A stretch of DNA of 64,000 nucleotides from Pseudomonas sp. S35. Lineage in GTDB: Bacteria > Pseudomonadota > Gammaproteobacteria > Pseudomonadales > Pseudomonadaceae. Below the pieces are notes generated by a model. That model saw only the letters and a list, made by a program, of their open reading frames with translations, ran no database searches and was not told the origin of the DNA. Location of the stretch: assembly GCF_009866765.1 (NCBI RefSeq), contig NZ_CP019431.1, positions 4,774,001 to 4,838,000 on the forward strand, in the 5' to 3' direction. Made by a program: the position numbers and the translations under genes. The stretch's first letter is position 1. Each line of letters starts with the position of its first letter. Below, one piece after another: positions 23,459-31,475 of this stretch.

Positions 23459-25291
23459 ATGCTCTATCGTCGTTTTGAACAACTGATCGATATATTCCGC
23501 GACGCACCCAGCGAAGCCCCTCCCGATAAAGTCCTGCCCTTCTACCTCTACTACCTGCGCCAGGTGTGGCCGCATTTTGCCGCGCTGTTGGTAGTGGGCC
23601 TGATCGGTGCCTTGATCGAAGTCGCGCTGTTCAGCTACCTGAGCCGCATCATCGACCTGGCCCAAGGCACGCCGCCCGCCGATTTCTTCCAGGTCCACAG
23701 CACCGAGCTGATCTGGATGGCCGTGGTCGCCCTGCTGCTGCGCCCGATTTTCGGCGCGCTGCACGACCTGCTGGTGCACCAGACCATCAGCCCCGGCATG
23801 ACCAGCCTGATCCGCTGGCAGAACCATAGCTACGTGCTCAAGCAGAGCCTGAACTTCTTCCAGAACGACTTCGCCGGGCGCATCGCCCAGCGCATCATGC
23901 AAACCGGCAACTCCCTGCGCGACTCCGCCGTCGCGGCGGTGGATGCGATCTGGCACGTGGCGATCTACGCCATCAGCTCCCTGGTGCTGTTTGCCGAAGC
24001 CGACTGGCGCCTGATGATACCGCTGGTGACCTGGATCATCGCCTACAGCCTGGCGCTGCGCTATTTCGTGCCACGGGTGAAGGAGCGCTCGGTCATCTCC
24101 TCCGAGGCGCGCTCCAAACTGATGGGGCGTATTGTCGACGGCTACACCAACATCACCACCTTGAAGCTGTTCGCCCATACCCAATCCGAACAGGAGTACG
24201 CCAAGGAAGCGATCATCGAGCAGACCGAAAAGACCCAACTGGCCAGCCGCGTGGTGACCAGCATGGACATCGTGATCACCACCATGAACGGCCTGCTGAT
24301 TGTCACCACCACGGGCCTGGCCCTGTGGCTGTGGACCCAGTCGCTGATTTCCGTGGGCGCGATTGCCCTGGCCACCGGTCTGGTGATCCGCATCGTCAAC
24401 ATGTCCGGCTGGATCATGTGGGTGGTCAACGGCATTTTCGAAAACATCGGCATGGTGCAGGACGGCCTGAAAACCATCGCCCAGCCCTTGGCAGTGATCG
24501 ACCGCGACAACGCCCCGCGCCTGAGCGTGCCCCACGGCGAAGTGCGTTTTGAGCAGGTAGATTTCCACTACGGCAAGCAGAGCGGGATCATTGGCGGCCT
24601 GAACCTTGAGATCAAGGCCGGTGAAAAAATCGGCCTGATCGGCCCGTCCGGCGCGGGCAAGTCGACCCTGGTCAACCTGCTGCTGCGCCTGTACGACCTG
24701 CAAGGCGGACACATCCTGATCGATGGCCAGGACATCGCCGAAGTGGCCCAGGAATCCCTGCGCGCGCAGATCGGCATGATCACCCAGGACACTTCGCTGC
24801 TGCACCGATCCATCCGCGACAACCTGCTGTACGGCAAGCCGGACGCCACCGACGAAGAACTCTGGGCCGCCGTGCACAAGGCCCGCGCCGATGAGTTCAT
24901 CCCGCTGCTGTCGGACGCCGAAGGCCGTACCGGGCTGGATGCCCACGTGGGCGAACGCGGAGTAAAACTCTCCGGTGGTCAGCGTCAACGCATCGCCATC
25001 GCACGCGTGCTGCTAAAGGACGCGCCGATCCTGATCATGGACGAGGCCACCTCGGCGCTCGACTCGGAAGTGGAAGCGGCGATCCAGGAAAGCCTGGAAA
25101 CCCTGATGAAAGGCAAGACGGTGATCGCGATTGCGCACCGTTTGTCCACCATTGCGCGAATGGATCGCCTGGTGGTGCTGGAGAAAGGCCAGATTGCCGA
25201 AAGCGGCAGCCATGCCGAACTGCTTGCCCACAAGGGCTTGTATGCGCGGTTGTGGCAGCACCAGACGGGTGGGTTTGTCGGTATCGACTGA
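23459..25291 (+). CDS. ABC exporter, fused permease and ATPase
   Basis: The protein has 610 residues from the ATG at 23459; a GTG at 23396 in frame would add 21 residues but lies in a GC hairpin-like region. Six membrane helices occupy about 25-320. The ATPase has Walker A Gly-Pro-Ser-Gly-Ala-Gly-Lys-Ser-Thr, the signature Leu-Ser-Gly-Gly-Gln-Arg-Gln, Walker B Ile-Leu-Ile-Met-Asp-Glu-Ala-Thr and the switch His (Ile-Ala-His-Arg-Leu-Ser). This is the exporter half-transporter type that works as a homodimer, similar to Atm1/MsbA-like multidrug or lipid exporters. Substrate is unknown. Confidence 0.92.
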   Translation: MLYRRFEQLIDIFRDAPSEAPPDKVLPFYLYYLRQVWPHFAALLVVGLIGALIEVALFSYLSRIIDLAQGTPPADFFQVHSTELIWMAVVALLLRPIFGALHDLLVHQTISPGMTSLIRWQNHSYVLKQSLNFFQNDFAGRIAQRIMQTGNSLRDSAVAAVDAIWHVAIYAISSLVLFAEADWRLMIPLVTWIIAYSLALRYFVPRVKERSVISSEARSKLMGRIVDGYTNITTLKLFAHTQSEQEYAKEAIIEQTEKTQLASRVVTSMDIVITTMNGLLIVTTTGLALWLWTQSLISVGAIALATGLVIRIVNMSGWIMWVVNGIFENIGMVQDGLKTIAQPLAVIDRDNAPRLSVPHGEVRFEQVDFHYGKQSGIIGGLNLEIKAGEKIGLIGPSGAGKSTLVNLLLRLYDLQGGHILIDGQDIAEVAQESLRAQIGMITQDTSLLHRSIRDNLLYGKPDATDEELWAAVHKARADEFIPLLSDAEGRTGLDAHVGERGVKLSGGQRQRIAIARVLLKDAPILIMDEATSALDSEVEAAIQESLETLMKGKTVIAIAHRLSTIARMDRLVVLEKGQIAESGSHAELLAHKGLYARLWQHQTGGFVGID

Positions 25292-25527
25292 GGATTTCAA
25301 TCCCATACACCCTCCCATATTTGTTCACAGCCATTCAGTAGACAGCCACTCAGTAGAATGTGCAGTTCGCGCCAACGCCCACAGGCCTCTGGTACTTTTT
25401 CATCGCCTGGATTTGTGTAAGAACCCTGCTGTACTCAGTGCAGTGCCCAGACGGGCGCTGAAGTAAATCTGCAGGGAGCATCACTGATTTACTGGTTCGG
25501 TAGAGCGATCTATCAAGGACGTGTTGC

Positions 25528-26229
25528 ATGTCTTTGTTCAAGCGTTCAGTCACAGAGGGGCTGGGTACGTTTTGGCTGGTGTTGGGCGGTTGCGGGAGTG
25601 CGGTGTTGGCCGCCGCGTTTCCCGCTGTCGGGATCGGGTTGCTGGGGGTGTCACTGGCGTTCGGGCTCACGGTGCTGACCATGGCGGTGGCGATCGGGCC
25701 TATCAGCGGTTGTCACCTCAACCCGGCGGTATCGGTGGGGCTGGTCGTGGGCGGAAGGTTTGCGGCCAGGGAGTTGCCAGCGTACATCGCGGCTCAAGTT
25801 ATCGGTGGAGTCGTCGCGGCGGCCTTGTTGTATTTCATCGCCAGCGGCAAGCCGGGCTTTGAACTGGCCGGCGGGCTCGCCTCCAACGGTTATGGCGAGC
25901 ATTCGCCGGGCGGGTACTCGATGGCGGCCGGGTTAGTCTGTGAGCTGGTGATGACGGCCATGTTCGTGCTGATCATCCTCGGCGCCACCGACCACCGCGC
26001 CCCGAAAGGCCTCGCGCCCATCGCCATCGGCCTGGCATTGACCTTGATCCACTTGATCTCCATCCCCGTGACCAACACCTCGGTCAACCCGGCCCGCAGT
26101 ACCGGCCCGGCACTGATCGTAGGCGGGTGGGCGATCCAGCAACTGTGGATGTTCTGGCTCGCGCCGATCCTTGGTGCGGTAATCGGCGGCGTCACGTATC
26201 GATGGCTGGGCCGGGAGGAGTCGGCCTGA
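25528..26229 (+). CDS. aqpZ: Aquaporin Z
   Basis: The 233-residue channel has two NPA boxes: Asn-Pro-Ala-Val-Ser-Val near 63-65 and Asn-Pro-Ala-Arg-Ser near 189-191. Six membrane helices fit the MIP family. The selectivity residues include the conserved Arg after the second NPA and a His in helix 5 (Leu-Ile-His-Leu), the water-specific pattern. It conducts water across the inner membrane. It is convergent with the DUF482 gene, and a strong hairpin lies at the junction. Confidence 0.95.
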   Translation: MSLFKRSVTEGLGTFWLVLGGCGSAVLAAAFPAVGIGLLGVSLAFGLTVLTMAVAIGPISGCHLNPAVSVGLVVGGRFAARELPAYIAAQVIGGVVAAALLYFIASGKPGFELAGGLASNGYGEHSPGGYSMAAGLVCELVMTAMFVLIILGATDHRAPKGLAPIAIGLALTLIHLISIPVTNTSVNPARSTGPALIVGGWAIQQLWMFWLAPILGAVIGGVTYRWLGREESA

Positions 26230-26240
26230 GGCAAACGGGG

Positions 26241-27365
26241 TCAGCCCTGCCGATACGGCAGGGCTGCCCTCGCCTCTTCGGCATAAGCCAGAATCCCCAC
26301 CCGCTCGCGCGCCAGGAAATCCTCCACGGCATTCTTCAACCCCGGATGGCGCAAGTAATGCCAGGAATGGGTGATCACCGGCTCAAACCCGCGAATCAAT
26401 TTGTGCTCGCCCTGGGCGCCGGCGTCGAAACGTTGCAGGCCGTGGGCAATGGCGTAGTCCATGCCTTGGTAGAAACAGGTTTCGAAATGCAGGCGGTCGA
26501 ATTCCGCCAGGCACCCCCAGTAACGGCCATAGAAGCTGTCGCCGCCGATCAGGCTGAACGCCATGGCCACCGGCCGCGTGCCTTGCTTGGCCAGCACCAC
26601 GCGGATCGCCTCGGGCATGCGTTCGGCCAGCAGGCTGAAAAACGCGCGGGTCAGGTAGGGCGACTGGCGGCGCACCGCGTAGGTGTTGGCGTAGCAGGCG
26701 TAGACAAAATCCCAGTGCGCCTCGCTTAGTTCATGGCCTTGCAACCATTCGAAGTCGATGCCCTGCCCCGCCACCTGCTCACGCTCTTTGCGCATCTGTT
26801 TACGCTTGCGTGAACTCAGCGCGTCGAGGAAATCCTGGAAGTCGCGGTAGCCACGGTTCTGCCAATGAAACTGGCAGCCCAGGCGCTGCATCCAGCCCGG
26901 TTGGCCGGACATTGCCTCGTCGGCCAGGGCATCGGTGAAGTTGATATGCGCACTGGAAAGCCCCTCGATTTCCAGGTAGCCCGGCAGGCTGTTGAGCAAC
27001 TCGAAGCCGTCTTGCGCATTGGCGGCCAACAGGCGTGGGCCGCTGACGGGACTGAACGGCACAGCCGTGAGCAGCTTAGGGTAGTAATCGATACCAGCTC
27101 GCTGGCAGGCGTCGGCCCAGCCATGGTCGAACACGTACTCGCCATAGGAATGCCACTTGCGATAACCGGGCAATGCCGCCACCAACCGATCGCCCTCCCA
27201 GTGCAACAAATGCTCAGGCTGCCAGCCCGAGTGCGGCCCGACGCTGGCGCTGTCTTCCAGGGCGCTCAGGAACGCATGCCGCACGAACGGTTGGGCCTGC
27301 GGCACCAGCGCATCCCAGGTATCCGGGGCTGTTTCGGACAAGCTTTGCAGGCGTTGCAACGGCAT
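26241..27365 (-). CDS. DUF482 / GNAT-like acyltransferase (FemAB-related)
   Basis: The protein has about 374 residues from the ATG at 27365, chosen because GAGG lies 5 bases before it; other in-frame ATGs at 27371 and 27446 are possible. It has the DUF482 features: the N-terminal Trp-Asp-Ala-Leu segment, Tyr-Gly-Glu-Tyr-Val-Phe-Asp, repeated Lys-Arg-Lys-Gln-Met-Arg-Lys-Glu, and a C-terminal acyltransferase-like core with Gly-Arg-Tyr-Trp-Gly. The family is predicted to transfer aminoacyl groups and may act in cell envelope metabolism; the substrate is unproven. It is cytoplasmic. Confidence 0.82.
   Translation of the reverse strand: MPLQRLQSLSETAPDTWDALVPQAQPFVRHAFLSALEDSASVGPHSGWQPEHLLHWEGDRLVAALPGYRKWHSYGEYVFDHGWADACQRAGIDYYPKLLTAVPFSPVSGPRLLAANAQDGFELLNSLPGYLEIEGLSSAHINFTDALADEAMSGQPGWMQRLGCQFHWQNRGYRDFQDFLDALSSRKRKQMRKEREQVAGQGIDFEWLQGHELSEAHWDFVYACYANTYAVRRQSPYLTRAFFSLLAERMPEAIRVVLAKQGTRPVAMAFSLIGGDSFYGRYWGCLAEFDRLHFETCFYQGMDYAIAHGLQRFDAGAQGEHKLIRGFEPVITHSWHYLRHPGLKNAVEDFLARERVGILAYAEEARAALPYRQG
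26243..26265. terminator. Hairpin between aqpZ and the convergent DUF482 gene
   Basis: AGCCCTGCCG pairs perfectly with CGGCAGGGCT around a 3-base loop. It falls within the last codons of the DUF482 gene, so it may end aqpZ transcription and also structure the other mRNA. There is no T-tract on either side. Confidence 0.4.
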
Positions 27366-27482
27366 CGGCATCCTCACTACGTCAGGGCGTAAAGCCTCGC
27401 GAGTATCGCTTATCGCCGCCTTCAACACACCTTCAAATCGCATCACAAGGCTCTAAACCAATAGTTCCTGCGCTGAATGATT

Positions 27483-27583
27483 TGTCATCTAGATGACATC
27501 ACTTCGCCACTGCTGCGTCATAAACCATCGCGATACTGACGCCTGTTTTTAGAGCGCCTGGTTCTACCAGGCGGCTATTTTTC
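27483..27583 (+). promoter_or_regulatory. Palindrome and hairpin in the porin upstream region
   Basis: TGTCATCTAGATGACA at 27483-27498 is a perfect 16-base palindrome and a likely operator. About 60 bases later GCCTGG and CCAGGC form a stem, followed by CTATTTTT at about 27575-27583, which looks like a terminator although no gene precedes it on this strand. It may be an attenuator in the porin leader or the end of a short RNA. The binding protein is unknown. Confidence 0.4.
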
Positions 27584-27647
27584 CGTCCGTCATCGGTCGG
27601 TTGTGTCCTGGATGGTTTGCCATCCCTCCTCACTTTCGGAGATTGAT

Positions 27648-28994
27648 ATGCGTCTTGCTTCCACCAAAACTGCGGCGGTCCTGTGCGGCGGCCTGTTACT
27701 GGCCCTGAGCGTTCCGGCCAGCGCTGCAGTCGACGCTAAATTGCTCGACATGCTCAAGGCCAACGGCCAGATCACCGCTTCGCAGTACACCGAACTGCAA
27801 AACGAATTGGCCAAAGACCAGAAAGAACAGCAGATCGCACGGCAAGCTCAACAAGAGACCAACGAACAGATCGCGACCACCGCGAAAAAAACCAACGAGC
27901 TGAGCAGCTTCGACCAGAAACTGGCCTGGGCTGCCAAGACCCAGCTCAAGGGTGATGTGCGCTTTCGCCACGAAACCATCAAGATCGACGGCACCCCCAA
28001 CAACGGCGGCAAGGACAAGGACCGTGAGCGTATCCGTGCCCGTCTGGGCGCATTTACCGAGATCAACCCGCAAGTCGACACCGGCATTCGTGTTGCGACC
28101 GGCAGCAGCGACGATGCCCGCTCCACCAACCAGGACCTGGATGGCTACTTCAACAAGAAGTCGATCTGGCTGGACCTGGGCTACATCGACTACCACCCGA
28201 CTCAAATCAAGAATCTGCACGTGATTGGCGGCAAGATGCTGCAACCTTGGGTCAGCATGGGCGACGTGATCTGGGATAGCGATATCAACCCGGAAGGTCT
28301 GGCCCTGACTTACAAATACCCACTGGGCAGCAGTGCCGAGTTGTTCGGCAGCCTGGGTAACTACAGCCTCAAAGACAACGTCAACGGCGACGGCGTGCAA
28401 TTTCGCAATGACCTGCGCATGACGGCCGGCCAGTTGGGGTCGCGCTTCTCCCTGACCGACAACCTGAAACTGACCCTGGGCGGCAGCGTCTACGCGTTCC
28501 AGAACGATGAAGACAGCCGCTGCCCAACCGCTGGCTCCTTCCAATGCCTGACCCCGGCCGAAACGGTAGCGAACACCACCGCCGGCAACGCCAGCGAGTA
28601 CCGCCTGTACGAAGGCTTCAGCCAAGTTGATATCGGCGGCCTGGCTGTACCGTTGTCGTTCTATGGCCAGTACGTGCAAAACACCAAAGCCACCGATAAA
28701 GACAAGGACACAGCCTGGCTGCTCGGTGCCAAGTCCAAGGTGTTCGGTCTCAACCTGGACTACAACTACCGCGACGTACAACGTTACGCAGTGGTGGGTG
28801 CCTTCACCGACTCGGACTTCGCCGGCGGCTTCACCGGTGCACGTGGTCATAAGTTCAAGGTCGGTTACGACATCGACAAGAACTTCGCCATCGGTGCCAC
28901 TTACTTCCTGACCAAGGCCGATTACGCCAGCGTCGCAGGTTACCGCGATGCCAAGGCCAACACCTTGCAGTTGGATGCAGAAGCCAAGTTCTAA
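27648..28994 (+). CDS. Outer-membrane porin (Porin_5 type)
   Basis: The 448-residue protein starts at the ATG at 27648, preceded by CGGAGA. It has a signal peptide (Met-Arg-Leu-Ala-Ser ... Pro-Ala-Ser-Ala-Ala, cleavage near 27), a coiled-coil-like segment rich in Gln/Glu at about 45-95, and a beta-barrel with alternating aromatic strands ending in Phe (Ala-Glu-Ala-Lys-Phe). This is the layout of the putative-porin family found across Pseudomonas. Substrate is unknown. A strong terminator follows. Confidence 0.88.
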   Translation: MRLASTKTAAVLCGGLLLALSVPASAAVDAKLLDMLKANGQITASQYTELQNELAKDQKEQQIARQAQQETNEQIATTAKKTNELSSFDQKLAWAAKTQLKGDVRFRHETIKIDGTPNNGGKDKDRERIRARLGAFTEINPQVDTGIRVATGSSDDARSTNQDLDGYFNKKSIWLDLGYIDYHPTQIKNLHVIGGKMLQPWVSMGDVIWDSDINPEGLALTYKYPLGSSAELFGSLGNYSLKDNVNGDGVQFRNDLRMTAGQLGSRFSLTDNLKLTLGGSVYAFQNDEDSRCPTAGSFQCLTPAETVANTTAGNASEYRLYEGFSQVDIGGLAVPLSFYGQYVQNTKATDKDKDTAWLLGAKSKVFGLNLDYNYRDVQRYAVVGAFTDSDFAGGFTGARGHKFKVGYDIDKNFAIGATYFLTKADYASVAGYRDAKANTLQLDAEAKF

Positions 28995-29045
28995 GAAACA
29001 CAGCTGTACGTTTCAAGCGACAAGCTTCAAGGAAGAGCGCCACTT

Positions 29046-29080
29046 GCAGCTTCAAGCCCACCGCTTGAAGCTGCTTCTTT
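29046..29080 (+). terminator. Terminator of the porin gene
   Basis: GCAGCTTCAAG pairs perfectly with CTTGAAGCTGC around a 7-base loop and is followed by TTCTTT. It lies 52 bases after the porin stop. Confidence 0.8.
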
Positions 29081-29141
29081 AACAGTCTTGCGTGAGTGGA
29101 CCGGTCCCCATCATCCGTCCGGCCCACCCACGCGAGCCTGT

Positions 29142-29387
29142 CTATTCCAAGCCTTTGTGATCCTTGAGCCGCTCGGCAGCCAGCCGCTGCGCCAGGGCAT
29201 CCACATCCTCTACCGGCTCATCCGGCAGTATCTTCAGGGTGGCCTGCATCAGGCGCATCTGACGGATAAACCGGCGGCAGTTCGGGCAGAACATCAAGTG
29301 ATGGCGCACCATCAGACGCTCGCGAAAGGTCAATTGCCCATCGAGATAGTCACTGGAACGTGCCACTTGTTCTTTACAGGTCAGCAT
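29142..29387 (-). CDS. Zinc-finger (zf-HC2) anti-sigma factor
   Basis: This 81-residue protein carries the anti-sigma zinc motif: Cys4, then His-His-Leu-Met-Phe-Cys-Pro-Asn-Cys (H-x3-C-x2-C) at about 29-37. There is no membrane segment, so it is a soluble zinc-binding anti-sigma factor of the ChrR/RsrA style. Its start overlaps the sigma factor gene by 7 bases, so the two are made together. It probably holds the sigma factor inactive until a redox or similar signal is received. Confidence 0.88.
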   Translation of the reverse strand: MLTCKEQVARSSDYLDGQLTFRERLMVRHHLMFCPNCRRFIRQMRLMQATLKILPDEPVEDVDALAQRLAAERLKDHKGLE

Positions 29388-29995
29388 TCGCCCGTTTCCT
29401 CAAAATGCTCCACCGTGGCGAAGACTTTAAGCCGCGCTCGATGCAACAGCACACGGACATTGGAGAGCGAGAGCGTTAAAAGATTACAGATCTCTTCCAG
29501 CTCCAGCCCCTGGCGTTCACGCAACACCAGCACGCTGCTTTGCAAATCCGACAAACTCAGCAACGTATGCTCCAGGCAATCACGCAGTTCATCCTCGGTC
29601 AGCAAGGCTTCCGGCGTGTCCTGGTGCCAAGCGTAGGGAGCGACCGCCCAGTGGCCGTCGTCGGGAGTGAAGCGGTCATCGCCGATGGTGCCGTGGGGCG
29701 AAGGCAAATCGTCGAGCAACACTTCCCGGCGATTCTGCTTGTAGCGGCCCTTGGCGGCGTTGGCCGTGATGGTCAGCAGCCAGGTCTTGAGGCTGGAGCG
29801 CCCCTCGAACCTGGCGATGTTGCGGACCACCGACAGCCAGGCGTCCTGCACCACTTCATCGGCATGGCGCTGGCCGACAATCGCATAGGCCACCGCGCGC
29901 ATGGCGCTCTGGTAGGTGGTGACCAATTCCTTGTAAGCCTGCTGCTCGCCCTTGAGCAACCGTTCAAGCAGGTGCGTGTCGTCCGCTGCTGCCAT
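29381..29995 (-). CDS. ECF-type RNA polymerase sigma factor
   Basis: The 204-residue protein has region 2 at about 20-90 (Ala-Asp-Glu-Val-Val-Gln-Asp-Ala-Trp-Leu, then Phe-Glu-Gly-Arg-Ser-Ser-Leu-Lys-Thr-Trp-Leu) and region 4 at about 135-190 (Leu-Glu-Glu-Ile-Cys ... Ser-Asn-Val-Arg-Val-Leu-Leu-His-Arg-Ala-Arg). It is paired with the zinc-finger anti-sigma gene downstream and lies 17 bases after the KAS III gene. The regulon is unknown. Confidence 0.93.
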   Translation of the reverse strand: MAAADDTHLLERLLKGEQQAYKELVTTYQSAMRAVAYAIVGQRHADEVVQDAWLSVVRNIARFEGRSSLKTWLLTITANAAKGRYKQNRREVLLDDLPSPHGTIGDDRFTPDDGHWAVAPYAWHQDTPEALLTEDELRDCLEHTLLSLSDLQSSVLVLRERQGLELEEICNLLTLSLSNVRVLLHRARLKVFATVEHFEETGEC

Positions 29996-30012
29996 TCAAG
30001 ACCTCGATTGTC

Positions 30013-31134
30013 TTAGCGCTTGCGCAGGATCACGCTACCGATCGAATAGCCTGCGCCAAACGAACTGAGTACCGCGACAGCGCCCTTGGGCAAATCATCC
30101 TGGTAGGTGTGGAACGCAATCACCGAACCGGCGGAGCTGGTATTGGCGTAAGTATCGAGGATCACCGGGGCTTCTTCCACCGTGGCTTCACGGCCCAGCA
30201 GTTTCTTCACGATCAGGTGGTTCATGCTCAGGTTGGCCTGGTGCAGCCAGAAGCGTTTCACATCGGCCACGCTCAACTGGTTTTCTTGCAGGTGCACGCC
30301 GATCAACTCGGCCACCATCGGGCACACGTCACGGAAGACTTTGCGGCCTTCCTGCACGAACAGTTTGTCCGGCGCGCCGATACCCTCTTGCGCCGCGCGG
30401 TTGAGGAAGCCGAAGTTGTTGCGGATAGTATTGGAAAACTTGGTCAGCAGCTTGGTGCTCACCACATCGAACTGATGCTCGGAGGTCGCCAGGTCGGCGC
30501 GCTCAAGAACCACGGCGGTGGCTGCATCGCCGAAGATGAAGTGGCTGTCGCGATCACGAAAGTTCAGGTGGCCGGTGCACACTTCCGGATTGACCATCAG
30601 AATCGCCCGGGCCTGGCCCAACTGGATGCTGTTGGCGGCGTTCTGGATACCGAATGTGGCTGAGGAACACGCCACGTTCATGTCAAAACCGAACCCTGCA
30701 ATGCCCAAGGCTTCCTGGACTTCGATGGCGATGGCCGGGTAGGCCCGCTGCAGGTTGGAGCAGGCGACGATCACGCCGTCGATGTCGGCGGCAGTCTTGC
30801 CGGCGCGCTTCAAGGCTTGTTCAGCGGCGCCGACGGCCATCTGGCAGAGGACAGACCATTCGTCATTGCTGCGCTCGGGCAAGCGTGGGGTCATGCGTTG
30901 CGGGTCGAGAATGCCGTCTTTGTCCATCACAAAGCGGCTCTTGATGCCCGACGCCTTTTCGATAAAGGCTGCGCTGGACTCAGTCAGCGCCTGCACCTCG
31001 CCGCGCTCGATGGCGGCGGCGTTGTCGGCATTGAACTGCTGCACGTAGGTATTGAAAGACTGCACCAGCTCTTCGTTGGAGATGCTGTTGGCAGGGGTGT
31101 AAAGGCCAGTGCCGCTGATGACGACGTTATGCAC
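30013..31134 (-). CDS. Beta-ketoacyl-ACP synthase III-like enzyme
   Basis: The 373-residue thiolase-fold enzyme has the FabH triad: Cys156 in Asn-Val-Ala-Cys-Ser-Ser-Ala-Thr, His in Trp-Leu-His-Gln-Ala-Asn near 295, and Asn in Tyr-Ala-Asn-Thr-Ser-Ser-Ala-Gly near 330. It condenses an acyl-CoA with malonyl-ACP, or a related reaction. At 373 residues it is longer than the ~320-residue FabH. It is followed closely by the sigma/anti-sigma pair on the same strand, a linkage that suggests shared control. Confidence 0.9.
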   Translation of the reverse strand: MHNVVISGTGLYTPANSISNEELVQSFNTYVQQFNADNAAAIERGEVQALTESSAAFIEKASGIKSRFVMDKDGILDPQRMTPRLPERSNDEWSVLCQMAVGAAEQALKRAGKTAADIDGVIVACSNLQRAYPAIAIEVQEALGIAGFGFDMNVACSSATFGIQNAANSIQLGQARAILMVNPEVCTGHLNFRDRDSHFIFGDAATAVVLERADLATSEHQFDVVSTKLLTKFSNTIRNNFGFLNRAAQEGIGAPDKLFVQEGRKVFRDVCPMVAELIGVHLQENQLSVADVKRFWLHQANLSMNHLIVKKLLGREATVEEAPVILDTYANTSSAGSVIAFHTYQDDLPKGAVAVLSSFGAGYSIGSVILRKR

Positions 31135-31348
31135 GGTCGTTCCTCTAGATCTGTCAGGCAGGGAAATTGGTACCGTCGTACCAAACTTTAAGTAGTTTTA
31201 TTCCGCCCAGCGGACATCAAACTGGCATCGCTTTATTCCATCGCGTCGCGGCTGCCCACCAGCCCATCACGACGATCCCGGCATTTATGGGCGCGAAGTT
31301 TGCCACAAACCCAGGGATTTGGCGCCACTTCCCAGACAAACACCGTTT

Positions 31349-31443
31349 AAATGTGGGAAGCGGCTCGCCCCCGATAGCGGTGTGTCGGTCACAAAATCTG
31401 TTTCTGACAGACCGCTATCGGGAGCAAGCCCCCTCCCACATTT
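31349..31443. repeat. REPIN: two REP sequences in inverted orientation
   Basis: Arm 1 (31349-31381, AATGTGGGAAGCGGCTCG...) and arm 2 (31411-31443, ACCGCTATCGGGAGCAAG...) are mostly complementary and enclose about 29 bases. This is the fluorescens-type REP doublet. It fills the 341-base gap between the KAS III gene and hrpA and may also act as a terminator. Confidence 0.75.
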
Positions 31444-31475
31444 GGACTGGGTTGGTGCTGAAAATCGTGAAGGGA

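Noticed and set aside
23450..24988. Long open frame antisense to the ABC exporter (about 500 residues)
   Set aside because: High GC content at third codon positions creates long antisense frames. The product is rich in His/Gln/Asp/Gly without any domain, while the sense frame has all ABC motifs.
31349..31443. REP doublets as insertion sequences or tRNA-like structures
   Set aside because: They contain no transposase and no tRNA features; arms and spacing fit REPIN elements.
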